The notes under the pieces: generated by a model
Told to the model about the DNA's origin: nothing
Seen by the model: only the letters and a program-made list of their open reading frames with translations
Database searches by the model: none
Assembly (NCBI GenBank): GCA_949287425.1
Contig: CASEGJ010000004.1
Coordinates: 124,001 to 188,000 of the forward strand
DNA length: 64,000 bases
Direction of reading: 5' to 3'
Source of the DNA: an uncultured Caryophanales bacterium
GTDB taxonomy: Bacteria; Bacillota_I; Bacilli_A; RFN20; CAG-288
Shown: one piece after another, positions 51,896-61,192 of the stretch
Layout: every line of letters begins with the position of its first letter
How positions within the stretch are numbered: position 1 is the first letter of the stretch
Position numbers and translations under genes: made by a program

Positions 51896-52639
51896 TTATA
51901 TTATGTCTTCAAGCTCAATTTCGCTAATAAATGAGGAAACTTCGTTGTTTTTTAATCCACTAACAATATAGTGATTAGGTTCTAATTCTTGAACAAATGT
52001 TTTTAAATTGTCGTTAATTATGCATTCTTTTTGGAAATTAAGCTGAAGACTAACTATTCTTTTATTTTCAATATTTGGAATAGAATTCATAGCTAATATG
52101 GCATATTTTGTATTGTTCATATGTTTATTATGATCTAAATCTGAAAAGTGAACATTTTGATCAATAACAGGATTTATAGTGCTATAATCGATTTTCTTAA
52201 AGAAAGTATAAGGATTATCAAAAACTCTATCTTCGATATATTCACCTTCAATAACAGAATTAATGGAATTATATCTAATTAATCTTCTTGTTTTAAAGTT
52301 GATTATACACCAGCGAGAAGTCGCTTTAATTAATGGATTATTATTGCTATCAACAAATAAAAAATCACGGTTAATTTCGATGGAATTCGCTTTAATTGGC
52401 CAAGTAATTAGCTTGCATGGGTTTAAATATGGCGATTTAATTATCGTATATTTAATTCTATCTAAGACCCATATTAAATCTTGATTTAATAAATCTTTAT
52501 ATCCGATTTTCATTATATCAGCATGTTCACCAGCTGCATTTTGCATCTCTTCAAGAATAGCAGAAGGAAGGATGTTATCATTAGCATCTAAAGCTGAGTA
52601 ATTAAAAGCAAACTCTTTTTCATATTTTAATAAACTCAT
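51896..52639 (-). CDS. Acyl-ACP thioesterase
   Basis: 247 residues forming two hotdog domains. The first has ILEEMQNAAGEHADIMKIG near residue 28 and LIWVLDRIKYTI near 55. The second has HFSDLDHNKHMNNTKYA near 165, the DxNxHxNN catalytic pattern of FatA/FatB-like bacterial acyl-ACP thioesterases (Asp-Asn-His). It releases free fatty acids from ACP in the cytoplasm. It is preceded by a HAD phosphatase gene 1 base upstream, so the two are coupled. Confidence 0.9.
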   Translation of the reverse strand: MSLLKYEKEFAFNYSALDANDNILPSAILEEMQNAAGEHADIMKIGYKDLLNQDLIWVLDRIKYTIIKSPYLNPCKLITWPIKANSIEINRDFLFVDSNNNPLIKATSRWCIINFKTRRLIRYNSINSVIEGEYIEDRVFDNPYTFFKKIDYSTINPVIDQNVHFSDLDHNKHMNNTKYAILAMNSIPNIENKRIVSLQLNFQKECIINDNLKTFVQELEPNHYIVSGLKNNEVSSFISEIELEDII

Positions 52640-52640
52640 A

Positions 52641-53348
52641 TTAAATTCTTCCTTTCATAATTTTAATTAAATCTAAATAAGATTTAAATTCAGTGTATTT
52701 TACTTTGCTTTTCATTTCTTTAGATACTTCAGCATTTTTCCAATTGAAGAAGAAAGCTTGCATATTAGAATTGTTAGCTCCGAGAATATCAGTATATAAA
52801 TTATCGCCAATAAAAGCTATATTTTCATTATGGATACCAACTATTTTACTGGCGAGATTATATATTCTAACATCAGGTTTTTTAACGATGTATTCGCTTG
52901 AACATATTATTTTTTCAAAAGGGTTTTCTTCAAAGTTTCTAGTTATTATTTCTTTAGTTATTTCGTAATTGTGAATAGTATTAGAAACAACTGAACACTT
53001 GATGTTATTTTCTTTTAAAAAAGAAATGAATTGTTTAATGTTTGGAATTAATGGGGCATCAAAAGCCATAGCGGATTCATAACCTGCTTGCTCATATGAA
53101 CAATCAAGTTTTAAGCCTAATGATTCACAAAGATATCTAAACATGTTTGTTTGATCTACATCAAATAGGGTTGTTTTATAATAATCGTTTAAAAATTCAT
53201 AATCATATTTACAAATTTCATCAAAAGAAATTTTATCTTTATTAATTATATGTTTATATACAGCATCAACGCTGGCAAAAGGGTATTTTTCTTTAAATTC
53301 AACAATAGTGTCCCAACAGTCAAATAGAACATATTTTATTTTATCCAT
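52641..53348 (-). CDS. HAD family hydrolase
   Basis: The four HAD motifs are present: VLFDCWDTIVEF (DxWDT, nucleophile Asp9) at the N-terminus, SVVSNT near residue 120, KPDVRIYNLA near 155 and FIGDNLYTDILGA near 177. The cap lies between motifs 1 and 2. It belongs to the YjjG/haloacid dehalogenase-like phosphatase group; the substrate is unknown. AAAGGCG is a weak ribosome binding site. It is the first gene of a minus-strand run with the thioesterase and a membrane protein. Confidence 0.87.
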   Translation of the reverse strand: MDKIKYVLFDCWDTIVEFKEKYPFASVDAVYKHIINKDKISFDEICKYDYEFLNDYYKTTLFDVDQTNMFRYLCESLGLKLDCSYEQAGYESAMAFDAPLIPNIKQFISFLKENNIKCSVVSNTIHNYEITKEIITRNFEENPFEKIICSSEYIVKKPDVRIYNLASKIVGIHNENIAFIGDNLYTDILGANNSNMQAFFFNWKNAEVSKEMKSKVKYTEFKSYLDLIKIMKGRI

Positions 53349-53362
53349 AAAAAACGCCTTTC

Positions 53363-53384
53363 TATATTTAGCTACCTAAATATA
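53363..53384. promoter_or_regulatory. Inverted repeat between divergent genes
   Basis: TATATTTAG (53363-53371), CTAC and CTAAATATA (53376-53384) form a perfect 9+9 repeat in the leader of the HAD gene and 74 bases before the divergent orphan at 53458. It may be an operator or an RNA hairpin. The plus-strand TGCTATAAT (53433-53441) is the likely extended -10 of the orphan. Confidence 0.4.
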
Positions 53385-53457
53385 ATACTATAAACTAGCA
53401 AGATATTTCTATTTTTAAATGCCATTCTATATTGCTATAATATTTTAAGGAGAAAAT

Positions 53458-54399
53458 ATGCTTAACATTAAAAATCTCACTAGTTTATTAGTTAGTAATT
53501 TGAAATATAAATACGATCATAATCAAGTAGACTTAAAAGGAAAATTAATATTAGATGATAGTAATTTGCGTGAGACTTTTTTAATGGTTTCTAAGCAAAA
53601 AAGGCTTAAAATAGCATATGTTGATAACTTGACAACTCTAATTATATATGAGGGGTTGTTAATTGAAAAATCTATAAAAAAAGATTTTTCAGACGAATTG
53701 ATAGCTACTCTTGATAACGAGTTGTCTTTCTTGAAATGTCATTTTTCTTCTAAAAGTTTAGCTCATATGTATAAGTTATTAACTAAATCTTTAGTTGGAT
53801 GTGATTTGATTTTTTATGAAAATAATAGATTTACTCGTTATATCTTAAAAACAATAGATTTTGATTCATGTTATTTAGATAAAAAATATATTCCTGAATT
53901 TTTGGAGTTTTTAAATGTTTTTTTACAAAATAAAAAAATTTTGAGTTTATCTAAATATCCAGATTTAATAAAAATGCAATATATAAATTTAAAATCTTCA
54001 AATAAGTATAGAACTAGATTTAATTATATGTTACATCCTTTGCAATTAGAAGAAATGATCTCTAAGTTAGATACTAGCAATGTTTTTAACTTGATTGACA
54101 ATATTAAAATGAAATTATTAAATTATGCTTTTGATACTTGTCTAATTCAGTCTAATTGTATAAGTTTGATATTGGCTGGTTTTATGGATAGCGAATTAAA
54201 AGTTTCGACAATTTGCATAGATAATTCTCTTTTTTCTATGTTTAATATAGTTATGAATAATAGTGAATTATTAGATTCATCAAGCAATTATATTTCAATA
54301 GAAAATTATCAAAAAATAGCTAGTGAAGATTTTTCTAGTATAAGTTATTTAGCTAGTACTTCTTTAGAAGATCAAACAAAGGAAAAAGAAAGTAAATGA
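53458..54399 (+). CDS. Protein of unknown function, 313 aa
   Basis: I do not recognise this protein. It has no signal peptide or membrane span; it is rich in Leu, Ser, Asn and Lys and looks mostly helical. Visible blocks are LNIKNLTSLLVSNLKYKYD at the start, HSLAHMYKLLTKS-like (SLAHMYKLLTKSLVGCDL) near 100 and TRFNYMLHPLQLEEMI near 185. AAGGAG precedes ATG. It overlaps the next gene by 4 bases (ATGA), so the two products are probably made together and may interact. Confidence 0.6.
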   Translation: MLNIKNLTSLLVSNLKYKYDHNQVDLKGKLILDDSNLRETFLMVSKQKRLKIAYVDNLTTLIIYEGLLIEKSIKKDFSDELIATLDNELSFLKCHFSSKSLAHMYKLLTKSLVGCDLIFYENNRFTRYILKTIDFDSCYLDKKYIPEFLEFLNVFLQNKKILSLSKYPDLIKMQYINLKSSNKYRTRFNYMLHPLQLEEMISKLDTSNVFNLIDNIKMKLLNYAFDTCLIQSNCISLILAGFMDSELKVSTICIDNSLFSMFNIVMNNSELLDSSSNYISIENYQKIASEDFSSISYLASTSLEDQTKEKESK

Positions 54400-56294
54400 A
54401 ACGAATAATATTTTCTTTTGTCGTTATCTTATTATCTGGTATATTTGGCTTTTTATATTGTTTTACTTATCTTAGAGATTTTTTAACTGAGGCTAATGTC
54501 GGTGTTCTAGTTAATGTATATAATAACTTAGATAGTTTTTTTGATTTTGTTTGGAATAATAGTTTTGCTCATTTCGTTATAATTAGTGGAGATGAATCTA
54601 GTTTAAGAATAACAAAAGCGATAATAATTATTTCAGCTGCGACTTTGCTTTTAGTTATTTTAATCGATGTTATTGCTTCAATAATAGCTCATTTTACAAA
54701 GCGTTCAGCGATGTATCAAGAATATAGATTTAAGCAGGAAAAAGAAAAACTCGATAATATTTCAAAAAATTCTAAGAATTTTTCTAAATACGATCCAAAC
54801 AATATTGATTTTGCTAACAATAAAACGCCTTATATCGTTCTTTCTGAAGAAGAAACCAGTTTAAATAACGGCGAGGTTTTCGATGCATTAGTAGATAAAT
54901 ACAACAAGAAATTTCCATGGGGAAGAATGGTGTTTTCTATTGGATATTGTCTAATTAGTATAGTTCTTATTTTAATTAGGTTTTCATATCTAACTAATTA
55001 TTCTTCTTTGGATAGCATTTTTTCTTTTTTATATAAATACACTTGGTTTAATGATTTTAATGAAAGTTTGACTTCACTTTTTTCCACCTTATTTGTAAAT
55101 ATTTATTATGTTGAATTAGGAGTTGTTGGTGGTGCAATTTGGAATGTCGGATTAGTTCTTGAAATAGTTATTTACCTAGTTTTTACATTAATCTTATTAC
55201 TGATTATTTTATTTATATCTCATTTAGTATTAGTAAGTTATAGAAAGAAAAACAGAGATAAAATTAATACTAAGCTTGATGTTAATAGTCATCAGCTTTC
55301 TTCTAAAGCTTTAAGTGTACTAGGTGATTATTCATTTTTAGATTCGCAGTCTGGTAATATTAGTGATATTGCGGAAATTCATCCTTCTAAATCATTTTTA
55401 CAAAAAGAAGAAAGTATTCATAAAAAAGCTAGTTATATTGATGAAATTGGTTTAGGCGTTGAATATAAAGGAATCGCTAATCCTGTTGAGGGATATATTC
55501 CTGTTTCTAAGACGCGTCGACCATATGTTTTAGAAACAATTAAAGAAGATCTTAGTGGAAATAGCAATATTACTCTTGATGATATTCCTTCTATTGAGCA
55601 AACTAATAAAAAAGAAGATTCTAACGATGTCTCATTTGTTAATATTTCTTCCTACGTAGATAAAGATGTAATTCAAGTTGATTTATCTAGTTTAGATATT
55701 TCTCAAATTGCAGATATTTCTAAATCAAGTGAAAGTAAAACTACTTATAAAGATATGGATGATTTGATTTCTTTTGATGAAGATGGAGATGCTTATTTAG
55801 TTAAACAAGGAAGTTTATTATCTAATCAAGAAGAAGATATTTCTGATGTTTTATATAATGGAAGTATCGATAAATCTTCATTTATCGCTAAATATGGACA
55901 ACATAGTTATGAAGTGTTAGATTCTATTGAACCATTTGAATTAGAAAGTTTAAATGTCGATGATGAATTGGAAAATATTCAAAAGAGAATGGAACTTTCT
56001 AAAAAGGTTGAAAACTTTGAAAATATAACTGAATCACTTATTGAAGAACCATTCAAAATAATTGATAAAATCCCAGTTAATTCTACTATTTCTAACTTTA
56101 CTAACACTAAAGTTAATTCGTCTAGTCTAGAAGTAGAAAATAACGATGTAGATGAAATTAGTTCAAATAAATTTGAAAAAAATTCGATACTGATAGATTA
56201 TAAAAATGAAACAAAATACAAAAAAGATATTAAACCAGTCGATGCTAAAATAATAACTTTAAAAGAATTTGAAAAGGATAAAAAAGATGATTGA
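54396..56294 (+). CDS. Membrane protein with a long acidic cytoplasmic tail, unknown function
   Basis: 632 residues. Hydrophobic segments lie at about 4-22, 77-98, 180-200 and 245-285 (probably two spans), separated by a charged loop with helical EYRFKQEKEKLDNISKN. From about residue 290 to the end it is hydrophilic and acidic, low in complexity and probably disordered. It includes SHQLSSKALSVLGDYSFLD and ISDIAEIHPSKSF. I know no family. A scaffold for envelope or division proteins is conceivable from the build, but this is speculation. It is coupled to the 53458 gene in front, and ung starts inside its last codons. Confidence 0.6.
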   Translation: MKRIIFSFVVILLSGIFGFLYCFTYLRDFLTEANVGVLVNVYNNLDSFFDFVWNNSFAHFVIISGDESSLRITKAIIIISAATLLLVILIDVIASIIAHFTKRSAMYQEYRFKQEKEKLDNISKNSKNFSKYDPNNIDFANNKTPYIVLSEEETSLNNGEVFDALVDKYNKKFPWGRMVFSIGYCLISIVLILIRFSYLTNYSSLDSIFSFLYKYTWFNDFNESLTSLFSTLFVNIYYVELGVVGGAIWNVGLVLEIVIYLVFTLILLLIILFISHLVLVSYRKKNRDKINTKLDVNSHQLSSKALSVLGDYSFLDSQSGNISDIAEIHPSKSFLQKEESIHKKASYIDEIGLGVEYKGIANPVEGYIPVSKTRRPYVLETIKEDLSGNSNITLDDIPSIEQTNKKEDSNDVSFVNISSYVDKDVIQVDLSSLDISQIADISKSSESKTTYKDMDDLISFDEDGDAYLVKQGSLLSNQEEDISDVLYNGSIDKSSFIAKYGQHSYEVLDSIEPFELESLNVDDELENIQKRMELSKKVENFENITESLIEEPFKIIDKIPVNSTISNFTNTKVNSSSLEVENNDVDEISSNKFEKNSILIDYKNETKYKKDIKPVDAKIITLKEFEKDKKDD

Positions 56295-56943
56295 TACCTG
56301 GGAAAAATTTTTCGTTTCAGAAATTAGAAAAACAAGTATAAAGCAGCTTGTTCATAAGATATATTTGTCTTATCAAAACGATGTTATTTATCCAGCTAAA
56401 AAAGATCTTTTAAACGCGTTTAAGCTTTGTCCATTTTCTAATGTTAAATGTATCATCGTCGGTCAAGATCCATACCATGAACCTAATCAAGCTATGGGAT
56501 TAGCTTTTTCTGTTAATAAAGGAATTGATTTACCGCCTAGTCTAGTTAATATTTTTAAAGAATATCAAAGTGATTTAGGTTATTTACCGCCTAAAGATGG
56601 CGATTTAACTAAGTGGGCCAAGCAGGGTGTTTTGCTTATCAATTCAATTTTAACTGTTAAAAAAGGTCAAGCATTTTCATGTAATTATCCTGAATATCAA
56701 ATGTTGTTTAACGATATTATCAGTGTTTTAAGTCAAGATAAAAACCCCAAAGTTTTTATTCTCTGGGGTAATTCAGCTCAAAAATGTAAAAAGTTAATAG
56801 ATGAATCGACTCATTTAATTTTACAATCATGTCATCCTTCACCACTATCTTGTTATCGTGGATTTTTTAATTCCAGACCATTTTCAAAGACAAATGAATT
56901 TTTAAAAAGTAAAAATCGTCAAATGATAGATTGGAAATTATAA
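56287..56943 (+). CDS. ung: Uracil-DNA glycosylase
   Basis: Family 1 UDG motifs are complete: VGQDPYHEPNQAMGLAFSV (water-activating Asp, motif A) near residue 60, GVLLINSILTV near 118, ILWGNSAQ near 158 and HPSPLSCYRGFF (motif B) near 188. It removes uracil from DNA for base excision repair. ATG 56287 is preferred because AAAAGG lies about 9 bases upstream; a TTG at 56269 is less likely. It overlaps the end of the membrane protein gene by 8 bases and the HIT gene by 6 on the other strand. Confidence 0.95.
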   Translation: MIDTWEKFFVSEIRKTSIKQLVHKIYLSYQNDVIYPAKKDLLNAFKLCPFSNVKCIIVGQDPYHEPNQAMGLAFSVNKGIDLPPSLVNIFKEYQSDLGYLPPKDGDLTKWAKQGVLLINSILTVKKGQAFSCNYPEYQMLFNDIISVLSQDKNPKVFILWGNSAQKCKKLIDESTHLILQSCHPSPLSCYRGFFNSRPFSKTNEFLKSKNRQMIDWKL

Positions 56944-57363
56944 GCCGGTTTTAATTTGATTAGCTAAAGCAGGTAAATTGAATTTTTCAATTTGTTTAGG
57001 TGAGAAATTTAATTTCAATCCATCTTGAGAATATCTTGGAATTACATGAATATGGAAATGAAAGACAGATTGACCAGCTATTTCATTAACATTAGTAATA
57101 ATATTAATACCTTCAGCGTGGAGAGTAGTAATTAGAGCTTGACCGATTTTTTGTGCCACTTCAAACGCTTTATCAAGCAAGTTACGTGGGACCATTAAAA
57201 AGTTGGCAAAATGTTCTTTAGTAATAACTAAAGTGTGACCTTTAGAAGATGGATCAATATCTAAAAAAGCTAAGATATCTTCATCTTCATAGACTTTAAT
57301 CGATGATATTTGACCTTGTGCAATTTTACAAAATATACAATTTTCTTCGTAGTTTTTTGACAT
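56938..57363 (-). CDS. HIT family hydrolase (Hint-like)
   Basis: 141 residues. CIFCKIAQGQISSIKVYEDE, read as the FCKI and YEDE blocks, opens the HIT fold. The histidine triad is in SVFHFHIHVIPRY near residue 100. The N-terminal CxxC (CIFC), together with later residues, may bind zinc. Such proteins hydrolyse nucleotidyl amidates and related compounds. ATG 57363 is chosen since AAAGGA lies 9 bases upstream; the ATG at 57372 is almost touching that site. Confidence 0.92.
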   Translation of the reverse strand: MSKNYEENCIFCKIAQGQISSIKVYEDEDILAFLDIDPSSKGHTLVITKEHFANFLMVPRNLLDKAFEVAQKIGQALITTLHAEGINIITNVNEIAGQSVFHFHIHVIPRYSQDGLKLNFSPKQIEKFNLPALANQIKTGL

Positions 57364-57389
57364 TTTTATCATTCCTTTCCAATATTATT

Positions 57390-57429
57390 ATATATAAAAA
57401 ACTACCTTAGTTTAACCCAAGATAGTTTT
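57390..57429 (-). terminator. Terminator of the foldase gene pair
   Basis: On the minus strand AAAACTATCTT, a loop of about 11 bases and AAGGTAGTTTT form an 11-bp stem with one wobble pair (57397-57429), followed by TTATAT. Confidence 0.8.
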
Positions 57430-57442
57430 AATTGAGATTTAA

Positions 57443-59023
57443 TTAATCATCGATAGCATCTGGATAATTAGCTTTGATATAATCGTAGAAATCAGGATCA
57501 GAATAATCGATATCGTTATTAGTTAAGACCCAGGTGATAGCGAGATTTTTATTAGAATCTGTTTCAGCCATTTTATAAGCAGCTTCCATAGCTAAATCTC
57601 TTTTTTCAGCTTTAACTTGTTCAGAATCAGAACTAGAAACAGCTAATCTAGAAGTTGAAACGATTGTGTTAATTTGAATAATGAAGTATGAATTAGAGGA
57701 AGAATCATAATTAGATATATCGTTTTGAACTTGTGAACGTTTAGCGACAACATATCTAGATAAGACATCTTCATTATCTGCGTTCTTTCTAACTACGACA
57801 TATGAATTATCAATGATAGCTTTATTGATATCACTAACATCGCTATGAGATCCTAAATAACTATTGATAGCTTGAACAGAATCTTTGTTTGTTGAATAGT
57901 TAGAATCAAAGATAGTATTTTTTAAATCATCGCTGATTTCAGGAATAGTATCGCTATTTAAATAAGTGTCTTCATAGTAGTTTTTAGTTTTAGCTAATTC
58001 TTGAGTTTTTAATAAAATTCCTTTTTCAACTGGATAAGCATTGGAATTTGTAAAATCAGCTAAGACATCTTTATCAGTGTGATAGTTATCTTTTAAGACG
58101 TAATTTCCATTATCATCTTTCTTTAAAGAACCATCAGTATCGACTTCGATAATTTTTTTCAATTGATCATTTAATTGATCATTTAAATTAGAAACGTTCC
58201 ATTCTTTTAAGATTTTATCATAGGTTTTGCCTTGGATAGTTTCTTCACTAGTGTAATTACCTTTCCAAAGTTTAGATAAGTTTCTTAAATCGGCATCTTC
58301 ACTACTAACACTAGGATCTTTTAATAAACTGACAAAGTGAGATACTAATTTACTAGCTTCACCAGGTTTATCGTCTCTATCTTGAATTTTTACAAAAGTA
58401 ATGTTTCTAGCAGCGGTAGTACCAATTGAAGAATATGAATTTTCATAAAGGTATCTAGCTGTGAGATATTGTCTTTTAATTTCAGGGACTAAGTTACGAG
58501 TGACATAATCAGAATAATCTAATTTGAAAACATCTTCATATTCAGATTCAGGAGTAACTAAGACTAGATTACTAGCTTGTTGTAAGCTAGCTAAATCAGT
58601 TTTACCATCGCTAGTTTTAATTTGATAACCTTGTTGAACTAAACTTAGAGCGTAGTTATATTCTTGGAAACGAGAATAGGTATCATTGTAAGTAGATTCG
58701 TTTGCAACATCCATGAATTTTTCATGAACTTTTTCATCAATTTCTTCTTGAGTGATAGCAAATTCATCTTTTAAATATTTGCTGTCAGCTAAATCGGTTA
58801 AAATTTTGTTTAGTTGTTCTTGGTTTCTATCGATAGAACCTTCGATATTATCATAGACAGTTTCTTTATCGTTAGTATTAACTTGATTGGAAGAATCATT
58901 AGAAACGTCGACGATAGGATCATCTTTATCAGAAGGTAAATTGATTATCTCAGAATTACATGAAGTTAAAACTCCAGCTAAACTAAGAGTTAATAACAAT
59001 TGAAAAGCTTTAAATTTTTTCAC
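57443..59023 (-). CDS. Lipoprotein, divergent PrsA/parvulin-like foldase
   Basis: The signal peptide ends in GVLTSC (Cys22). The N-terminal region (about 60-200) is helical and SurA_N/PrsA-like, with FAITQEEIDEKVHEKFMD. ARNITFVKIQDRD near 205 and SYFIIQINTIVS near 440 look like the first and last strands of a parvulin domain (compare RHILV and GYHIIKV) separated by more than 200 residues. The typical catalytic residues are not obvious. It follows the 59038 gene by 14 bases, and both encode proteins of the same build. It would help proteins fold outside the membrane; the call rests on weak similarity and context. Confidence 0.6.
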   Translation of the reverse strand: MKKFKAFQLLLTLSLAGVLTSCNSEIINLPSDKDDPIVDVSNDSSNQVNTNDKETVYDNIEGSIDRNQEQLNKILTDLADSKYLKDEFAITQEEIDEKVHEKFMDVANESTYNDTYSRFQEYNYALSLVQQGYQIKTSDGKTDLASLQQASNLVLVTPESEYEDVFKLDYSDYVTRNLVPEIKRQYLTARYLYENSYSSIGTTAARNITFVKIQDRDDKPGEASKLVSHFVSLLKDPSVSSEDADLRNLSKLWKGNYTSEETIQGKTYDKILKEWNVSNLNDQLNDQLKKIIEVDTDGSLKKDDNGNYVLKDNYHTDKDVLADFTNSNAYPVEKGILLKTQELAKTKNYYEDTYLNSDTIPEISDDLKNTIFDSNYSTNKDSVQAINSYLGSHSDVSDINKAIIDNSYVVVRKNADNEDVLSRYVVAKRSQVQNDISNYDSSSNSYFIIQINTIVSTSRLAVSSSDSEQVKAEKRDLAMEAAYKMAETDSNKNLAITWVLTNNDIDYSDPDFYDYIKANYPDAIDD

Positions 59024-59037
59024 AATTAATTTCCTCC

Positions 59038-60912
59038 TTAGTTACTAGCACCAGCACGCTGGCTTTCATAGCTATTAACGGCACTTGAACCATTTTGGAA
59101 AGCTTGAATAGCTGATAAAGGTAAGACGTTATTTTTATATCCTATTTCATATTCAGCTAGATATTCATAGAAAGTGGTCCAGTTATCGTTCCAAGTTTTA
59201 GTTTCGCTAAGAAGAGTGTTAGCTCTAGTAGTTTCGATGTAATTGTTGATAGCTGTTTTAACATCATCGTTTAATTTAACAGTGATATTATTAGCGCCGT
59301 TACCAGCTTCAGCTAAAGCTAAATTTTCTTCATAGAGTCTAAAATCGAAATTGGCATCGAGTTGACCTTTAACAGATGAAGAAGAATCTCCACCTTCACC
59401 GCTACCATCTTTGAAGTTATTGATTTTAGTGGTGTAATCGTTACTATTAGAAGAATAAGAATATCCGATAAAGGTTTGACCAGGTTCCCAATTGGCATCG
59501 CTAGTATCTGGTTTATCGATATTATAATAGCCATTTAATTCTTCCTGGGTGGATAAATAAGGATCTTTAATAATAGTGATAAAGTGGATACCTTGATAAC
59601 CAGAATCACCTGAACCAGTTCCAGCTCTTGCGACTAAGATAGGATTTCCATTTTCATCGCAGAGAATTTTCTTATTAGAAGAAGCAACTTGAGAAGTGGT
59701 TGAAGTGTGTTTGGTATTGGAAGTATCTTCAGTTATTACTTTTAAATTGGCGTTAAGCTTTTCACTTATTGGTTGCCATCTAGTAGATTTATTAACTTGA
59801 TTGTAGATTTCTTCTGAATAATACTCAGCTTTGTTAGCATCGTTATTAGCAGTATCAGAAAATTCATCTAGATAGATAAATGATAAAGCGTGATTGTTAA
59901 AGAAATTATTAAAGAAGATATTTCTAGGATAATAATCGACGCTGTTATCGTTATTAGAAACAACATCAAGACCGTTATTATCGGTTGTAACTTCAGAATA
60001 ATAATCCATAGCTAAGGCAGCTGAATAAGGAATACCATAAACACCATCATCATAAAGATCTTCATAAGCATCTTTAACGGTAGTATTACTTGTTCCATCG
60101 TAAACTTTTAAATCGCTAGGAGCGAGTAAATCGTCATCAATATTGCTGTTATCAGCTGTTAATTTGTTGAAGTAAGCTTCATAAGTGTATAAGTTGAGCT
60201 TAAATTCATTGACATAGCTAGTTTTAGTTGACATTGGTTGTTGTAATTCACCAAACCAAGTAGCTGAAGAAGTATCGCCGGATTTGGCTTGAGCTATAGT
60301 ACCAAAATCTTCATTTTCTGAAGCTAATCTAGTTATAACATTAGCGATATCTTTAGCGTTAGTATCGGAAATTTGACCGTTATATTTAGTGTTAGCGTCA
60401 ACGTTAACGAGAATATGTCTAACATGATATGGATGTAACTGTTCGATATATTCAGGAATCCAATCTTCGTTATAACGGGTATCTGAATAGAAATCGTTAT
60501 TAGCTTTTTCAGTCTTTTGTTGTAGATAGTATTTGTTTCTAAGTTCATCTAGGCTATCTACACCTTCGCTTTCAAGAGATTTTTCTAATTCTTCAGCGGT
60601 AGTGGTTCCGTTAGATTTAGCAGCATTTTCAGCAGCTTGTTGGAAGTTTTCAATATTACCTTCAACAGCGCGATCCATAGTTCCAGTTTTAGCAATATTA
60701 GCTTCGATTAAAATGTTGTTGACCGCTTGATAATAAGCACTAACCCCAGCTGAGGTATTTAGACCAAATTGATTAAATAATTCATCAGTGGTATATTCTT
60801 TACCATTGACAGTAAGCATAACCCCATCTTTATAATTGTAACCTTCACCGCACGAAGTTAAACTTAGTGCCATGATAGACATCATACAGAGGGTGACTAA
60901 GCTTTTTCTCAT
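59038..60912 (-). CDS. PrsA-like parvulin peptidyl-prolyl isomerase lipoprotein
   Basis: The signal peptide ends in LSLTSC (Cys21). VMLTVNGKEYTTDELF (31-46) is the SurA_N-type opening. The parvulin domain starts with HVRHILVNVD (163-172) and EDFGTIAQAKSGDTSS, continues with WFGELQQPM, and ends with GYQGIHFITIIKDP (438-451). About 190 residues (250-437) are inserted between these parts, where a normal parvulin has about 30. It would be the extracellular foldase for the many secreted lipoproteins of this organism. AGGAGG precedes the start; a good promoter lies upstream, and a related gene follows. Confidence 0.78.
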   Translation of the reverse strand: MRKSLVTLCMMSIMALSLTSCGEGYNYKDGVMLTVNGKEYTTDELFNQFGLNTSAGVSAYYQAVNNILIEANIAKTGTMDRAVEGNIENFQQAAENAAKSNGTTTAEELEKSLESEGVDSLDELRNKYYLQQKTEKANNDFYSDTRYNEDWIPEYIEQLHPYHVRHILVNVDANTKYNGQISDTNAKDIANVITRLASENEDFGTIAQAKSGDTSSATWFGELQQPMSTKTSYVNEFKLNLYTYEAYFNKLTADNSNIDDDLLAPSDLKVYDGTSNTTVKDAYEDLYDDGVYGIPYSAALAMDYYSEVTTDNNGLDVVSNNDNSVDYYPRNIFFNNFFNNHALSFIYLDEFSDTANNDANKAEYYSEEIYNQVNKSTRWQPISEKLNANLKVITEDTSNTKHTSTTSQVASSNKKILCDENGNPILVARAGTGSGDSGYQGIHFITIIKDPYLSTQEELNGYYNIDKPDTSDANWEPGQTFIGYSYSSNSNDYTTKINNFKDGSGEGGDSSSSVKGQLDANFDFRLYEENLALAEAGNGANNITVKLNDDVKTAINNYIETTRANTLLSETKTWNDNWTTFYEYLAEYEIGYKNNVLPLSAIQAFQNGSSAVNSYESQRAGASN

Positions 60913-60943
60913 ATATTAGTCCTCCTTAAATATAGACTAATTT

Positions 60944-60972
60944 ATATTATATTAATTGACTGCGATTTTCAA
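60944..60972 (-). promoter_or_regulatory. Promoter of the foldase pair
   Basis: On the minus strand TTGAAA (60967-60972), a 17-base spacer and TAATAT (60944-60949), about 30 bases before the start at 60912. Confidence 0.75.
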
Positions 60973-61139
60973 GGAAAAAATTTTAGCCTTTCTACTTTTT
61001 TTACAAAAAGATAATATATTGAGCTCTCACAAGGTGATTTTTAAGTGATTTACAGGTGTTAAAATTTGAAAAACTGCTGTAAAACCCAATTAAAAAATAA
61101 AATTTAAATATTTTATTTTAATTTTAGTAAGCATTTTTC

Positions 61140-61168
61140 TTGCATTCAAAAAACTACTACATTAATAT
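61140..61168 (+). promoter_or_regulatory. Promoter of the SUF operon
   Basis: TTGCAT (61140-61145), a 17-base spacer and TAATAT (61163-61168). Between the two divergent promoters the sequence is AT-rich; the perfect repeat AAAATAAAAT/ATTTTATTTT (61094-61119) is the only other structure seen. Confidence 0.7.
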
Positions 61169-61192
61169 ATATAAATTGTAAGGAAATTCAAT

